From Rhodococcus sp. WMMA185 (GTDB taxonomy: Bacteria > Actinomycetota > Actinomycetes > Mycobacteriales > Mycobacteriaceae): a stretch of DNA of 64,000 bases. Shown piece by piece: positions 25,341 through 35,000 of the stretch (its first letter is position 1; each line of letters opens with the position of its first letter). The notes beneath the pieces are model-generated. The model worked only from the letters and a program-made list of their open reading frames with translations. It did no database searches and was not told where the DNA came from. The stretch is taken from the NCBI RefSeq assembly GCF_001767395.1, contig NZ_CP017014.1, forward strand, positions 2,612,501-2,676,500, written 5' to 3'. Made by a program: the position numbers and the translations under genes.

Positions 25341-27569
25341 ATGAAACCGATTGACAATGTAAACAATATTCGCGAGGCCGGATCGAGTGCCACTGATCTA
25401 GCCAATGGCGGACCACCAACACCCAACGACTCGTCAGGAAAATCTGCCCCGCCGGTTTCGGTGAACTGGCCGGTCTTCATCGGCTCCAGCGTCGGCATCG
25501 TCGGCATCATTTTGTGGGCGTGGATCAATCAGGACAACGCGGAATCCGTCATCGGCTCGGCCGTGTCCTGGGTTGCCGGCAACCTTGGCTGGTTCTACAT
25601 CCTGTTGGTGACCGTGGTGCTCGGATTCGTCGTCTGGGCGGCTATGTCCAGCGTCGGCAAAGTCAAGCTCGGACCCGACCACTCCAAGCCTGTTTTCGGC
25701 CTCTTCTCCTGGACGGCGATGCTCTTTGCCGCCGGAATCGGCATCGACCTGATGTTCTTCTCGGTTGCCGAACCGGTCACGCAGTACCTCGAGCCGCCCA
25801 CCGGAGCAGGCGAGACCAACGAGGCGGCCCGACAGGCACTGGTGTGGACGCTGTTCCACTACGGAATCATCGGGTGGGGTCTGTACGCCCTGATGGGCCT
25901 GGCTCTGGGCTACTTCGCCTACCGCCACAACCTCCCACTGAGCATCCGTTCCGCCCTCTACCCGATCTTCGGTAAGCGGATCAACGGCGCGCTGGGTAAC
26001 TTCGTGGACATCGCCGCGCTGCTCGGTGCCATCTTCGGACTTGCCACGAGCCTCGGGATCGGCGTCGCTCAGCTCAACGTCGGGCTGAACGGTCTGATCG
26101 GGCTGCCTGAGAACACATTCGCCCAGGCGGGACTGGTCGCGGTTGCGGTGATCATTGCAACTCTGTCGGCGGTGTCCGGCGTCAATCGCGGTGTGCGACG
26201 GCTCTCGGAGATCAGCGTTGTCGTGGCCATCGGCCTGCTGTTGTACGTCCTCGTGGCCGGATCCACATCGTTCCTGTTCAACGGTATGGTGCAGAACATG
26301 GGCGACTTCGCCAGCCGCTTCCCTGGCATGACGCTCGATACGTTCGCCTACGACTCGCAAGAGGCCTGGCTCTCGGCGTGGACGCTGTTCTTCTGGGCGT
26401 GGTGGATTGCCTGGGCACCGTTCGTCGGCCTGTTCCTCGCCCGTATCTCCCGTGGCCGGACCATCCGTCAGTTCGTGGTCGGCACGCTGACCATCCCGTT
26501 CCTGTTCATCCTGGTCTACATCTCGATCTTCGGAAACAGTGCCATCGACATCGTTCGCGGAGGCGACGCCGAGTTCGGCGCGACCGCCATGGCATCCCCC
26601 GAGCGGGCGTTCTACTCGCTGCTCGAGCAATACCCGGGAGCCCCGATCCTCGCGGCGATCGCTACATTCACCGGTCTGCTGTTCTACGTCACCAGCGCCG
26701 ACTCCGGCGCACTGGTGATGTCTCACTTCAGCTCCCGGATGCATGACAACGAATCCGACGGCCCCGCCTGGGTGCGAATCTTCTGGGCTGTCGCCACCGG
26801 CGTACTGACCCTGGTCGCACTCATGATCGGGGGTATCGCCACGCTGCAGAACGCCACGATCATCATGGGCCTGCCGTTCGCAGTCGTCATCATGTTCATC
26901 ATGCTCGGCCTGTTCAAGGCGCTGCAGGTGGAAAAGAACTGGGCCGAGTCTCTGCGGAAATCGCTGCCCAACGCGCTGTCCAGCCGCAGTGCCGGCGGCA
27001 CCACGCTGCACTGGCGCCAGCGCGTCGAGCGGTCTATGCGCTTCCCCGGTGCCGAAGCCACCGAACGCTACGCGACGACGGTTGTCGGACCGGCCCTTGC
27101 CGAGGTTGCGGCCGAACTCCGAAGCCAGGGGGCTGACGCGACAGTCGGCGAACAGGTAGTCGAATCCTGCGGAATCCACACCTACCACCTCAACGTTCCG
27201 TTCGAGGGTGAGCGTCCGTTCCACTACCAGGTCTATCCCACCGAACACCAGACACCCAGCTACGGCCAGGGCGCACAGAAACTGGACAAGTACTTCCGTC
27301 TCGAGGTGTTCTCGGCCGACGGCAGCAACGGGTTCGATGTGTTCGGGTTCACCAAGGAACAACTCATCAGCAACGTTCTCGACCACTACGAGCGGCAACT
27401 CGAGTTCCTGCATCGCAGCACCGGCCTCGATTCGACGGCTGTCGACGGCGATCCGGTCATCGACTGGTCACACGATTTCGAGACCCTCGATATCGTCGAC
27501 CAGCCCAGGGTCGAGCCGGGAGCCGAGCCTGCAAAGGACGAGGCCCGCTTCGAATTGGAGCCCAAATGA
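25341..27569 (+). CDS. BCCT family choline transporter (BetT type)
   Basis: This 742-residue betaine/carnitine/choline transporter has 12 predicted helices. The substrate-site loop reads AAGIGIDLMFFSVAEPVTQY, the AxGIxxD pattern of choline carriers of the BetT group, instead of the glycine-rich version of betaine carriers. The family signature FFWAWWIAWAPFVGLFLARISRGRTIRQF is intact, and a long hydrophilic C-terminal domain of about 190 residues follows, as in osmoregulated BetT. ATG at 25341 is preferred because GAGGA is five bases upstream; another ATG is at 25329. It overlaps betB by ATGA and supplies its pathway with choline. Confidence 0.92.
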   Translation: MKPIDNVNNIREAGSSATDLANGGPPTPNDSSGKSAPPVSVNWPVFIGSSVGIVGIILWAWINQDNAESVIGSAVSWVAGNLGWFYILLVTVVLGFVVWAAMSSVGKVKLGPDHSKPVFGLFSWTAMLFAAGIGIDLMFFSVAEPVTQYLEPPTGAGETNEAARQALVWTLFHYGIIGWGLYALMGLALGYFAYRHNLPLSIRSALYPIFGKRINGALGNFVDIAALLGAIFGLATSLGIGVAQLNVGLNGLIGLPENTFAQAGLVAVAVIIATLSAVSGVNRGVRRLSEISVVVAIGLLLYVLVAGSTSFLFNGMVQNMGDFASRFPGMTLDTFAYDSQEAWLSAWTLFFWAWWIAWAPFVGLFLARISRGRTIRQFVVGTLTIPFLFILVYISIFGNSAIDIVRGGDAEFGATAMASPERAFYSLLEQYPGAPILAAIATFTGLLFYVTSADSGALVMSHFSSRMHDNESDGPAWVRIFWAVATGVLTLVALMIGGIATLQNATIIMGLPFAVVIMFIMLGLFKALQVEKNWAESLRKSLPNALSSRSAGGTTLHWRQRVERSMRFPGAEATERYATTVVGPALAEVAAELRSQGADATVGEQVVESCGIHTYHLNVPFEGERPFHYQVYPTEHQTPSYGQGAQKLDKYFRLEVFSADGSNGFDVFGFTKEQLISNVLDHYERQLEFLHRSTGLDSTAVDGDPVIDWSHDFETLDIVDQPRVEPGAEPAKDEARFELEPK

Positions 27570-29074
27570 GCGCCAGCACCCTGTTCATCGACGGAAAGTG
27601 GCAGGCCGCCGCGGACGGGGGTGTCCGCGACATCGAGTGCCCCGCCACCCGTGAGCACGTCGGAACGGTCAGCGAGGCCACCCGCACCGACACCGAGAAG
27701 GCGATAGCCGCGGCGCGCACCGCCTTCGACGACGGCCGCTGGTCCGGTGTCCCCGCAACTGAGCGCGGCGCCTTCCTGCTTCGGGTGGCGCAGCGGTTGC
27801 GCGAACGCAAGGCGGAGTTCGCGCGAGCCGAATCCCTCGACACAGGGAAACGACTCGTCGAGTCCGAGATCGACATGGACGACATCACGGCGTGCTTCGA
27901 GTACTTCGGCCGCGCGGCCGCTCAGGATGCGGGGCGACTCGTCGACGCAGGCAGCGCCACAGTCGTCAGCCGCATCCAGTACGAACCGGTCGGCGTCTGC
28001 GGGATGATCACTCCCTGGAACTACCCGCTACTTCAGGCCGCGTGGAAGATCGGGCCCGCCCTGGCAGCGGGCTGCACATTCGTGCTCAAGCCGGCCGAGC
28101 TCACCCCGCACACTTCCATCCTCATGATGGAGGTGCTCGACGAACTCGGTCTGCCCGCGGGTGTCGCCAACCTCGTCACCGGTACCGGCCCCGAGGCCGG
28201 CGCTCCCCTGAGTGAGCACCCGGACGTAGACCTGGTCTCGTTCACCGGCGGGCTGGTAACCGGCCGGATCGTGGCAGCGGCCGCCGCCGCGACCGTCAAG
28301 AAGGTGGCGCTCGAGCTCGGTGGCAAGAACCCGAATGTGATCTTTGCCGACGCCGATTTCGATGCAGCTGTCGACAACGCACTCAACGGCGCGTTCGTCC
28401 ACTCGGGGCAGGTGTGCTCCGCGGGTGCCCGGATCGTCGTGCAGGAGTCGATCGCCGAGAAGTTCACCGATGCACTGGTCGCCCGCGCACAACAGATCCG
28501 GATAGGTGGCCCGTTCGACGATCGCGCCGAAACCGGTCCGCTCATCTCTGCGGCGCACCGCGACAAGGTGGACGGGTACGTAAAGGCCGGTGTCGCGGAG
28601 GGTGCGCGGGTGCGCTGCGGCGGCGCATTCGCCACCGGCACGTCCGGGAACACCGATCTCGACGCGGGCTACTACTACCTGCCCACCGTGCTCGACCAGG
28701 TACGCAGCGGGATGTCCGTCGTGGTCGACGAGGCCTTCGGGCCCGTCGTCACTATCGAGACGTTCACCGACGAGGACGACGCCGTCCGAATCGGCAACGA
28801 CACTCACTACGGCCTCGCCGGAGCAGTATGGACCCAGGACGCCGGACGAGCTCAGCGAGTGGCGAACCGGTTGCGTCACGGCACCATCTGGATCAACGAC
28901 TTCCACCCGTATCTCCCGCAGGCCGAGTGGGGCGGATTCGGCCAGTCCGGCGTGGGTCGCGAACTCGGCCCCACCGGGCTCGACGAGTACCGTGAGGCCA
29001 AGCATATTTATCAGAACATCGCACCCGCCGTCACCGGCTGGTTCGAGAACGTATCTCAGCAGGAGAACCGATGA
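27566..29074 (+). CDS. betB: Betaine aldehyde dehydrogenase
   Basis: This 502-residue NAD(P)-dependent aldehyde dehydrogenase would oxidise betaine aldehyde to glycine betaine. The Glu general base lies in [13 protein letters not shown] (about E250) and the catalytic Cys in HSGQVCSAGARI (about C284). The cofactor region MITPWNYPLLQAAWKIGPALAAGC and the C-terminal AEWGGFGQSGVGRELG are typical. It is translationally coupled to both neighbours: start ATGA overlaps the transporter stop and its own stop overlaps the betA start. This context makes betaine aldehyde the most likely substrate. Confidence 0.92.
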   Translation: MSASTLFIDGKWQAAADGGVRDIECPATREHVGTVSEATRTDTEKAIAAARTAFDDGRWSGVPATERGAFLLRVAQRLRERKAEFARAESLDTGKRLVESEIDMDDITACFEYFGRAAAQDAGRLVDAGSATVVSRIQYEPVGVCGMITPWNYPLLQAAWKIGPALAAGCTFVLKPAELTPHTSILMMEVLDELGLPAGVANLVTGTGPEAGAPLSEHPDVDLVSFTGGLVTGRIVAAAAAATVKKVALELGGKNPNVIFADADFDAAVDNALNGAFVHSGQVCSAGARIVVQESIAEKFTDALVARAQQIRIGGPFDDRAETGPLISAAHRDKVDGYVKAGVAEGARVRCGGAFATGTSGNTDLDAGYYYLPTVLDQVRSGMSVVVDEAFGPVVTIETFTDEDDAVRIGNDTHYGLAGAVWTQDAGRAQRVANRLRHGTIWINDFHPYLPQAEWGGFGQSGVGRELGPTGLDEYREAKHIYQNIAPAVTGWFENVSQQENR

Positions 29075-30651
29075 ACGAATCGGCCGACGGCCGTGCCTTT
29101 GACTACGTCGTAATCGGCGGGGGATCTGGAGGTGCGGCCGTTGCGGCGCGGCTGTCGGAGGATCCCTCCGTCACCGTGGCGCTGATCGAAGCCGGCCCCG
29201 ATGACCGGGGCATCCCCGAGGTGCTGCAACTCGATCGGTGGATGGAACTGCTCGAATCCGGTTACGACTGGGACTACCCCGTCGAACCGCAAGAGAACGG
29301 CAACTCCTTCCTTCGCCACGCCCGGGCCAAAGTGATGGGCGGATGCTCCTCGCACAATTCGTGCATCGCCTTCTGGCCTCCTGCCGAAGACTTGGACGAG
29401 TGGGAGTCGGAGCACGGTGCCACCGGCTGGAACAAGGACACCCTCTGGCCGGTGCTCAAGCGACTCGAGACCAACGAAGACGCCGGTCCGGACGCGCCGC
29501 ATCATGGTGACAGCGGCCCCGTTCATTTGATGAACGTCCCGCCCGCCGACCCCTGCGGGGTGGCGCTTCTCGAGGCGTGCGAGCAGGATGGCATTCCCAC
29601 CACTCGGTTCAACACCGGCGAGACCGTTGTCAACGGGGCCAACTTCCTACAGATCAACCGGCGCGCCGACGGCACCCGCGCCTCGTCCTCGGTGTCGTAC
29701 ATCCACCCGATCATCGAGCGTGAGAACTTCACGCTGCTGACGGGCCTGCGCGCCACGCGTCTGGTGTTCGAGGGCACCCGGTGCATCGGGGTCGAGGTGG
29801 TGGACAACCAGTTCGGGCGCCCGCGGATCATCCGGGCGACCGGCGAAGTGGTCCTGTCGGCCGGTGCTATCGATTCGCCGAAGCTGCTGATGCTCTCCGG
29901 TATCGGACCCACGGTGCACCTGCGTGAGCACGGCATCGACGTCCTGGTGGACTCCCCAGGCGTGGGCTCCAATCTGCAGGATCATCCCGAGGGCGTCATC
30001 TCATGGGAGGCGTTGCAGCCCATGGTCGAATCCTCCACTCAGTGGTGGGAGATCGGTGTGTTCACGACCGTCGACGAAGGCCTCGACCGGCCCGACCTGA
30101 TGATGCACTACGGGTCGGTGCCCTTCGATATGCACACCATGCGGCAGGGCTACCCGACCGCTCAGAACGTCTTCTGCCTCACCCCCAACATCACACACGC
30201 ACGTTCGCGTGGCACGGTGCGCCTGCGGTCGCGGGACTTCCGGGACAAGCCGCGAGTCGATCCTCGTTACTTCACCGACCCCGAGGGCTACGACATGCGG
30301 ATCATGATCGCTGGAATCCGGCGCGCACGGGAGATCGCCGCTCAGCCGGCGATGAGTGCATGGACCGGCGACGAACTGTTCCCCGGAAAAGATGTGCAGT
30401 CCGACGAGGAACTGGCCGACTACATCCGCCGCACCCACAACACCGTCTACCACCCGATCGGCACCGTTCGGATGGGCCCGGCCGGTGACAACATGTCGCC
30501 GCTCGACCCGCAGCTGCGAGTCAAGGGTGTGCAGGGTTTGCGCGTCGCCGATGCTTCGGTGTTCCCGGAGCACACCACCGTCAACCCGAACATCACGGTA
30601 ATGATGGTCGGCGAGCGGTGCGCGGATCTGATCAAGGCCGACCGAGGCTGA
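29071..30651 (+). CDS. betA: Choline dehydrogenase (GMC oxidoreductase)
   Basis: This 526-residue GMC flavoprotein would oxidise choline to betaine aldehyde. It has the N-terminal FAD motif FDYVVIGGGSGGAAVAARLS, the second GMC motif in EVVLSAGAIDSPKLLMLSGIGP and C-terminal catalytic His and partner residues in NTVYHPIGTVRMG and PEHTTVNPNITVMMVGERCAD. The start is coupled to betB. Position in the carrier-betB-betA operon supports the choline function, although GMC enzymes with other alcohol specificities look very similar. The long hairpin at 30678-30733 follows. Confidence 0.9.
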   Translation: MNESADGRAFDYVVIGGGSGGAAVAARLSEDPSVTVALIEAGPDDRGIPEVLQLDRWMELLESGYDWDYPVEPQENGNSFLRHARAKVMGGCSSHNSCIAFWPPAEDLDEWESEHGATGWNKDTLWPVLKRLETNEDAGPDAPHHGDSGPVHLMNVPPADPCGVALLEACEQDGIPTTRFNTGETVVNGANFLQINRRADGTRASSSVSYIHPIIERENFTLLTGLRATRLVFEGTRCIGVEVVDNQFGRPRIIRATGEVVLSAGAIDSPKLLMLSGIGPTVHLREHGIDVLVDSPGVGSNLQDHPEGVISWEALQPMVESSTQWWEIGVFTTVDEGLDRPDLMMHYGSVPFDMHTMRQGYPTAQNVFCLTPNITHARSRGTVRLRSRDFRDKPRVDPRYFTDPEGYDMRIMIAGIRRAREIAAQPAMSAWTGDELFPGKDVQSDEELADYIRRTHNTVYHPIGTVRMGPAGDNMSPLDPQLRVKGVQGLRVADASVFPEHTTVNPNITVMMVGERCADLIKADRG

Positions 30652-31159
30652 CGCCGCTGGCGGTCGGACCGACAGGACACTAGACAGGCGGCCGGTGCCC
30701 CAATCAACGGGGGCGTCGGCCGCCTGTCTAGTGGAAGGGCTCATCACAGGAAGGTGAGATCCTATGGAGCACAGGGATTATCGCTCTGCGAAACGGCCAC
30801 TCAATCTCAGCAGTTGTTGGGTTCTCGAATCTTCACAACCCGTTGTTATCGTGAGTCACGATGACCCTGATGTGCGTGGACGTGGAGGTATGCATCTAGG
30901 ACAGGGTTGTCGACGCGCCTGCTGTTTGTGCGAGTATGGCCCGCTTGAAACGCGCGAGAGAGGTCGGGTTGCCGGCGGAGGCATCTCAGCGTGAGCTGTA
31001 GTCTGCCCTCTCGGTTTCTCACGGTATTGCAGGGCATCGGACTGTAGTGCTGCTGTCAGTTGCACGTCCGGCTGCTGCACACTGTGCGCGAAAGTAGGGG
31101 CCGGCTACCGCACCGAGGGCAGAATGACTGGCGTCAACAATCGAACATCTGGGGGTCAT
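30652..31159. other. Intergenic region between betA and a small secreted protein gene
   Basis: Apart from the hairpin, this 508-base stretch holds no convincing gene. A 76-codon frame opens at 30764 after AGGAAGGTGAG, but it has no recognisable domain and low coding quality. A 21-codon frame at 30936 (MARLKRAREVGLPAEASQREL) has a look of a gene start and may be a broken relic. The promoter of the gene at 31160 should be in the last 150 bases. Confidence 0.5.
30678..30733 (+). terminator. Long hairpin downstream of the bet operon
   Basis: Perfect 17-base inverted arms CACTAGACAGGCGGCCG (30678-30694) and CGGCCGCCTGTCTAGTG (30717-30733). The 22-base space between them can pair further by two G-U wobbles and GCCCC/GGGGC, giving about 24 paired bases with a small loop. 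No U-tract follows, as is usual in actinobacteria. It lies 27 bases after betA. Confidence 0.85.
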
Positions 31160-31603
31160 ATGGGGAAGGTCGCGACCATTGCTGCCGCTGCTGCACTGCT
31201 CGCAGGTGCTGTGGGTGTCACCACTGTCTCTACGTCCGAGGCTCAGGCAGCCATCGTGTCCGGGACAGAGGTGCGATACGTGTTCTGCAGTGACAACCCG
31301 GACGGCAACACAGTGACCTACTTCGACAGCGACGGCAACCTCGTGGATCGCCCAATCAGCCTGACCGACAACATTGGGGGCGAACGCTACTGCGGGTCCA
31401 TCAAGGCGAGCGTGAACCCCGGCGATAACCGCTGGGCGTCGATCACGAACTACGACTCGCCATACCTCTATGCCGCGATCTACGAAATGATTCCGCCCTA
31501 CAACTTCAACTTCCTGGGGAGCACCCTGGGCCCGCCACAGGAGCACATGCTTCGCTGGAACGAGGGCGGAGGAGCTAGAACCACGGCCATTACACCGTTG
31601 TAG
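31160..31603 (+). CDS. Small secreted protein of unknown function
   Basis: This 147-residue protein starts at an ATG after GGGGG. It has a Sec signal peptide (MGKVATIAAAAALLAGAVGV, with an AQA cleavage site near residue 33). The mature part of about 115 residues has two Cys (YVFCSDNP and ERYCGSI) that could form a disulfide and several Asn/Asp/Tyr-rich loops. It resembles the small secreted immunoglobulin-like or MPT63-type proteins of actinomycetes only in general layout; no family is recognised. A strong hairpin follows its stop. Confidence 0.7.
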   Translation: MGKVATIAAAAALLAGAVGVTTVSTSEAQAAIVSGTEVRYVFCSDNPDGNTVTYFDSDGNLVDRPISLTDNIGGERYCGSIKASVNPGDNRWASITNYDSPYLYAAIYEMIPPYNFNFLGSTLGPPQEHMLRWNEGGGARTTAITPL

Positions 31604-32095
31604 ACCGTTGGCGAGGCTCCGTCGCCGAAACGGCCCCTGCCCGTCTATACCGGGTGGGGGCCGTTCTCGCCTCCGCAGCGATATGCGGAAATCTACGAAC
31701 GCGCCGTCGACGACGGAAAGGTCTACGCCAATGACATGACACGCCAACTTGTCCTGGTACCCCCCGTCGATGCCGTCGCACCCGGGTCCGGAAATCCTTT
31801 CGGCAGTTGATGCAACACGACCACCTCGGATAGCGGCTGCGGGTCGGTTCAGACTGTCTCGCCGGTAGCTGACTCGGTGCCCACCGGGGTCAAGTCCAAA
31901 CGTGTGGTGTACGAGGTCATCGCGTGCGGTGAGTTCTGCGGGTGACACGCCCTAGATGCCACTGGACTCGGAGCGGTGTAGCGGGGATTCACCCGATCTG
32001 TTGGTCGATCGAGCATCCCGGGTTCGATGGAGACATCAAACCCGGGATGCCGCTACATGATGACCAGGGCAGTCGTGTTCGTTCGTTGCGCTGGA
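31604..32095. pseudogene. Possible decayed reading frame between 31160 gene and the arabinosyltransferase
   Basis: In the same frame as the 31160 gene, reading after its stop gives about 60 codons with good actinobacterial codon use (including YAEIYERAVDDGKVYANDMT) up to a TGA at about 31808-31810. The frame then continues for about 45 more codons (including SVPTGVKSKRVVYEVIACG) to a second TGA near 31943. No start codon with a ribosome site precedes it, and the hairpin lies inside it. It could be a remnant of a longer secreted protein gene or coincidence in GC-rich DNA. The rest of the interval holds nothing recognisable. Confidence 0.25.
31629..31665 (+). terminator. Hairpin after the small secreted protein gene
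   Basis: Arms AACGGCCCCTGCCCG (31629-31643) and CGGGTGGGGGCCGTT (31651-31665) pair over 15 positions, two of them G-U wobbles, around the 7-base loop TCTATAC. It begins 25 bases after the stop and has no U-tract. The design is the same as that of the bet operon hairpin. Confidence 0.8.
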
Positions 32096-35000
32096 TCAGG
32101 AAGCCATGTTGATCGGTCCGGGTGTCCACAGCCCGGACCGGGTGACCGTACTGGTATTGATCTGTGCCGGTTCTGCCTCGCGGTTGATCGGGACGAACTG
32201 TTCGATCGACCCCCAGTCTCGGTCCCAGTCATTGGCCAGGTACGAGGGGATGGTCCTGGCCCCGAGCAGCAACTGGGTCCATCCGAGCGGGCCTCCGCCG
32301 TAGTGGTCCTGCCACAGGCCAGTCACGACCGCGAGCGGGCGGTCCGGAGAGATCCGGTACTCGGGAACCTCCGATACACCGTTGGCATGGAGCATCTGGT
32401 GCTGGCAAGGGAAGTTCAGTCCCACTGCCCAGTCGAGCAGCACCGGGGTGTCGTGACCCAATACCTCCTGAAGCGTTTGGGTTTGCGGAACGCGTGGAGC
32501 CGTGAACGCCAACCACTGCTCGGGGCGGCCATCATTGTCCGTGGCAACGATGCGAACCACATCGGCCTCGGGCGGCAACTGGTCGAGCGGAACACGCATG
32601 TTCCGCCACGAAGGGGTCGGTCCGATGTCGATCGGCACCGCCGAACCCAGCGCGGTCACCGTGCCGTCAGTGTTCGAGGCTCCGTATTCGAGAAGCAGAC
32701 TCTGCCCGTATATTTCGATGCCGTCGGGGTTCACGGAACGAATCCGCCCTGCCGCCGAGATCGACACGATGTCTCCTCGGGAACCGGCCGAATCGGGCTC
32801 GGGAAGCTGGTACCAGTCCGTGGTCACCGTCGCAATCTCACCCTCGCCGAAACTGCCAAGTACCGGAGTGGTTCCGGGATCGAGCCCGAACGGCAGGGCA
32901 ACAGTGCTGCCGTTGATTCCCTCGCCGCCGAATCCTCCGCCGGTTCCGGCGGTGCCGCCGGAGGTGTCCTGATCGGCATTGGTGCGATCGACGGTGTTCG
33001 CGGTTCCGGAGGCGACTTCCTCGGTGTCCGGCGTGAGGTCCTGAGCGACACCGTTCGGTGTGAATCCGACGACTCCACCCGCGGACAGAGCCGCACCGAT
33101 ATCTCCGGAGAGCGGCTGCAGCATCGAGGCGTTGGGGTCGGTCTCGAGAAGTACATCATGGGCCAACCCGCACGGCGCACCCGTGAGTGCATCGATGTTG
33201 GACCTGGCCACCGAGTACGCCGGGTACTGGGAGACGGCGCCCTTCGCGAGCGAAAGCACCTCGAAGGCGACCATTACCGCGGCAGCGATCGTCAACGGTG
33301 GAACAGACCACAATCGTGAGGGCTTATCGGTGCGCGTGGAGGCGTGCGGGTGAATGTGGAACCAGGCGGCCAGGCCCAGGAGTAGCACCGCCACCGCGAG
33401 GAGCGCGACGGCGAAGCCGTGGCCGGCAATCGAGGGCGGCTTGTCGAACCACGGCACGCCGTAGCTCGAGACGTACCACCAGCCGTTGCGACCGGCGAAG
33501 GAGATCGCGAGCACGGACATCACAGCTGCCGCGAACAACGCACGGTTGCGCCGAGACCGCAACACCGCCGGGGCCACCGCAACCGAGGCGGCGATCGCGA
33601 CTGCTGCGGCCAGACCGGCGTAGATTCCGAAGTGATGGGTCCACTTGGTGGGCGCGAACATCATCAACACCATCGCGCCGATGGTGACTCCAACGATCCT
33701 GCGGGTCGGCCCCAGCGACGCACCGGGAATCCGACCCCGCCGAAGCAATGCCACGATCACCGTCAGGAGACACAGCACCATCGTGAACACCGCGAACCTG
33801 CGTGCGAGGGAGCCGTCGGTGCTGTCCTGGAACAGCCACTGATAGCGCATGTACTCGTCGAACCAAGCGACGTTGGGCCCGATCGCGTGCACGCGCTGCA
33901 TCTCCCGCACCGCCGCGAACGTCTGATCCGCGAACACCGCCACCAGTACGACCAGACCGGCCGACAGCAACGGCAGCAGCAACGCTACGCGTCCGACCGA
34001 TCGGGCACGGTCGGCGATGATCCGCGCGATCGGACGGGCTCCAGAAATCAACGCAGCGAAGCAGATGATGCCCGACGGCCCGGCTGTGACCGTGAAGGCC
34101 GCGATCACGATCGCCACAGCAGCCGGCAACAGTCGGCGTGTCGCGATGGCGCGTTCCAGTGAGCACCACGTGAGCAGCACGCCCGTCGCGACGACCGGTT
34201 CCGGACGCAAACCGTTGTTGAACGGCAGCCAGAACGCCAGAAACACCAGAGCACCCGTCCACAGCGGCAGTGACGTTCGCCGGGCTGCCACACCGAGCCT
34301 CGGTGCGACCTCACGACTGAGCAGCCACCAGGAGAGTATTGCGGCGAGAAGTGCCGGTACGCGCACCCACACGCTCGCCGTCGACAGTTGAGTCATCCAC
34401 GCAAGGACGTCGTAGAACGGAGTTCCGAAGGGCGCCTCGGGGACCCCGAACCAGCGGAAGTAGTTCGCCATGTAGCCGGACTGGCCGGCAGCCCGAGCCA
34501 TCCCGAGCTGATAACCGTCGTCGGCTGTGTTCGCGCCGATTATGTGCCACAACCCGAGAACGCCGACGACAACGGCGTCAACACGTGTGAACGACCACCA
34601 CGAGGAGGGCAGCAACCTTCGCGAACGCCGACCATCAGTGGCATCGAGCCGGTGCAACGACCACAACGCGAGGGTGGTGGCGAGCACGGCCAGCACCATG
34701 GCTGCCAGCTTCACTGCCGTTGGCGACGTCGTGAACCTTGTATCGAGTGTCGCGTCGACCTGCAGGCCATCCGGTGCACGGCCGTCGAGGTCCGAGAACA
34801 CCCCGACCACCTGCGGGCGCAAATCGCCATCGAAGACCTGCTCCATGTCGCCGCCACCGCTGCCTGTGACTGCGGCAACAGTTTGGGTCGGAGTCGACGA
34901 GATCGACAGCGCACAGTCCGTACCGGACAGGGATCCGACGGGTGTGGACAGCAGAATCGTGTTCCGGGCAACCACCTCGAGCCGCTCCTCGACGCCGTCC

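Noticed and set aside
25434-27413. 659-codon minus-strand open frame opposite the BCCT gene
   Set aside because: It is an antisense shadow of a clear transporter gene; the composition is polar and repetitive and no domain is seen.
30764-30994. 76-codon frame with a good ribosome site after the bet hairpin
   Set aside because: It has no recognisable domain, unusual Cys/Arg content and no sign of conservation; left as part of the intergenic region.
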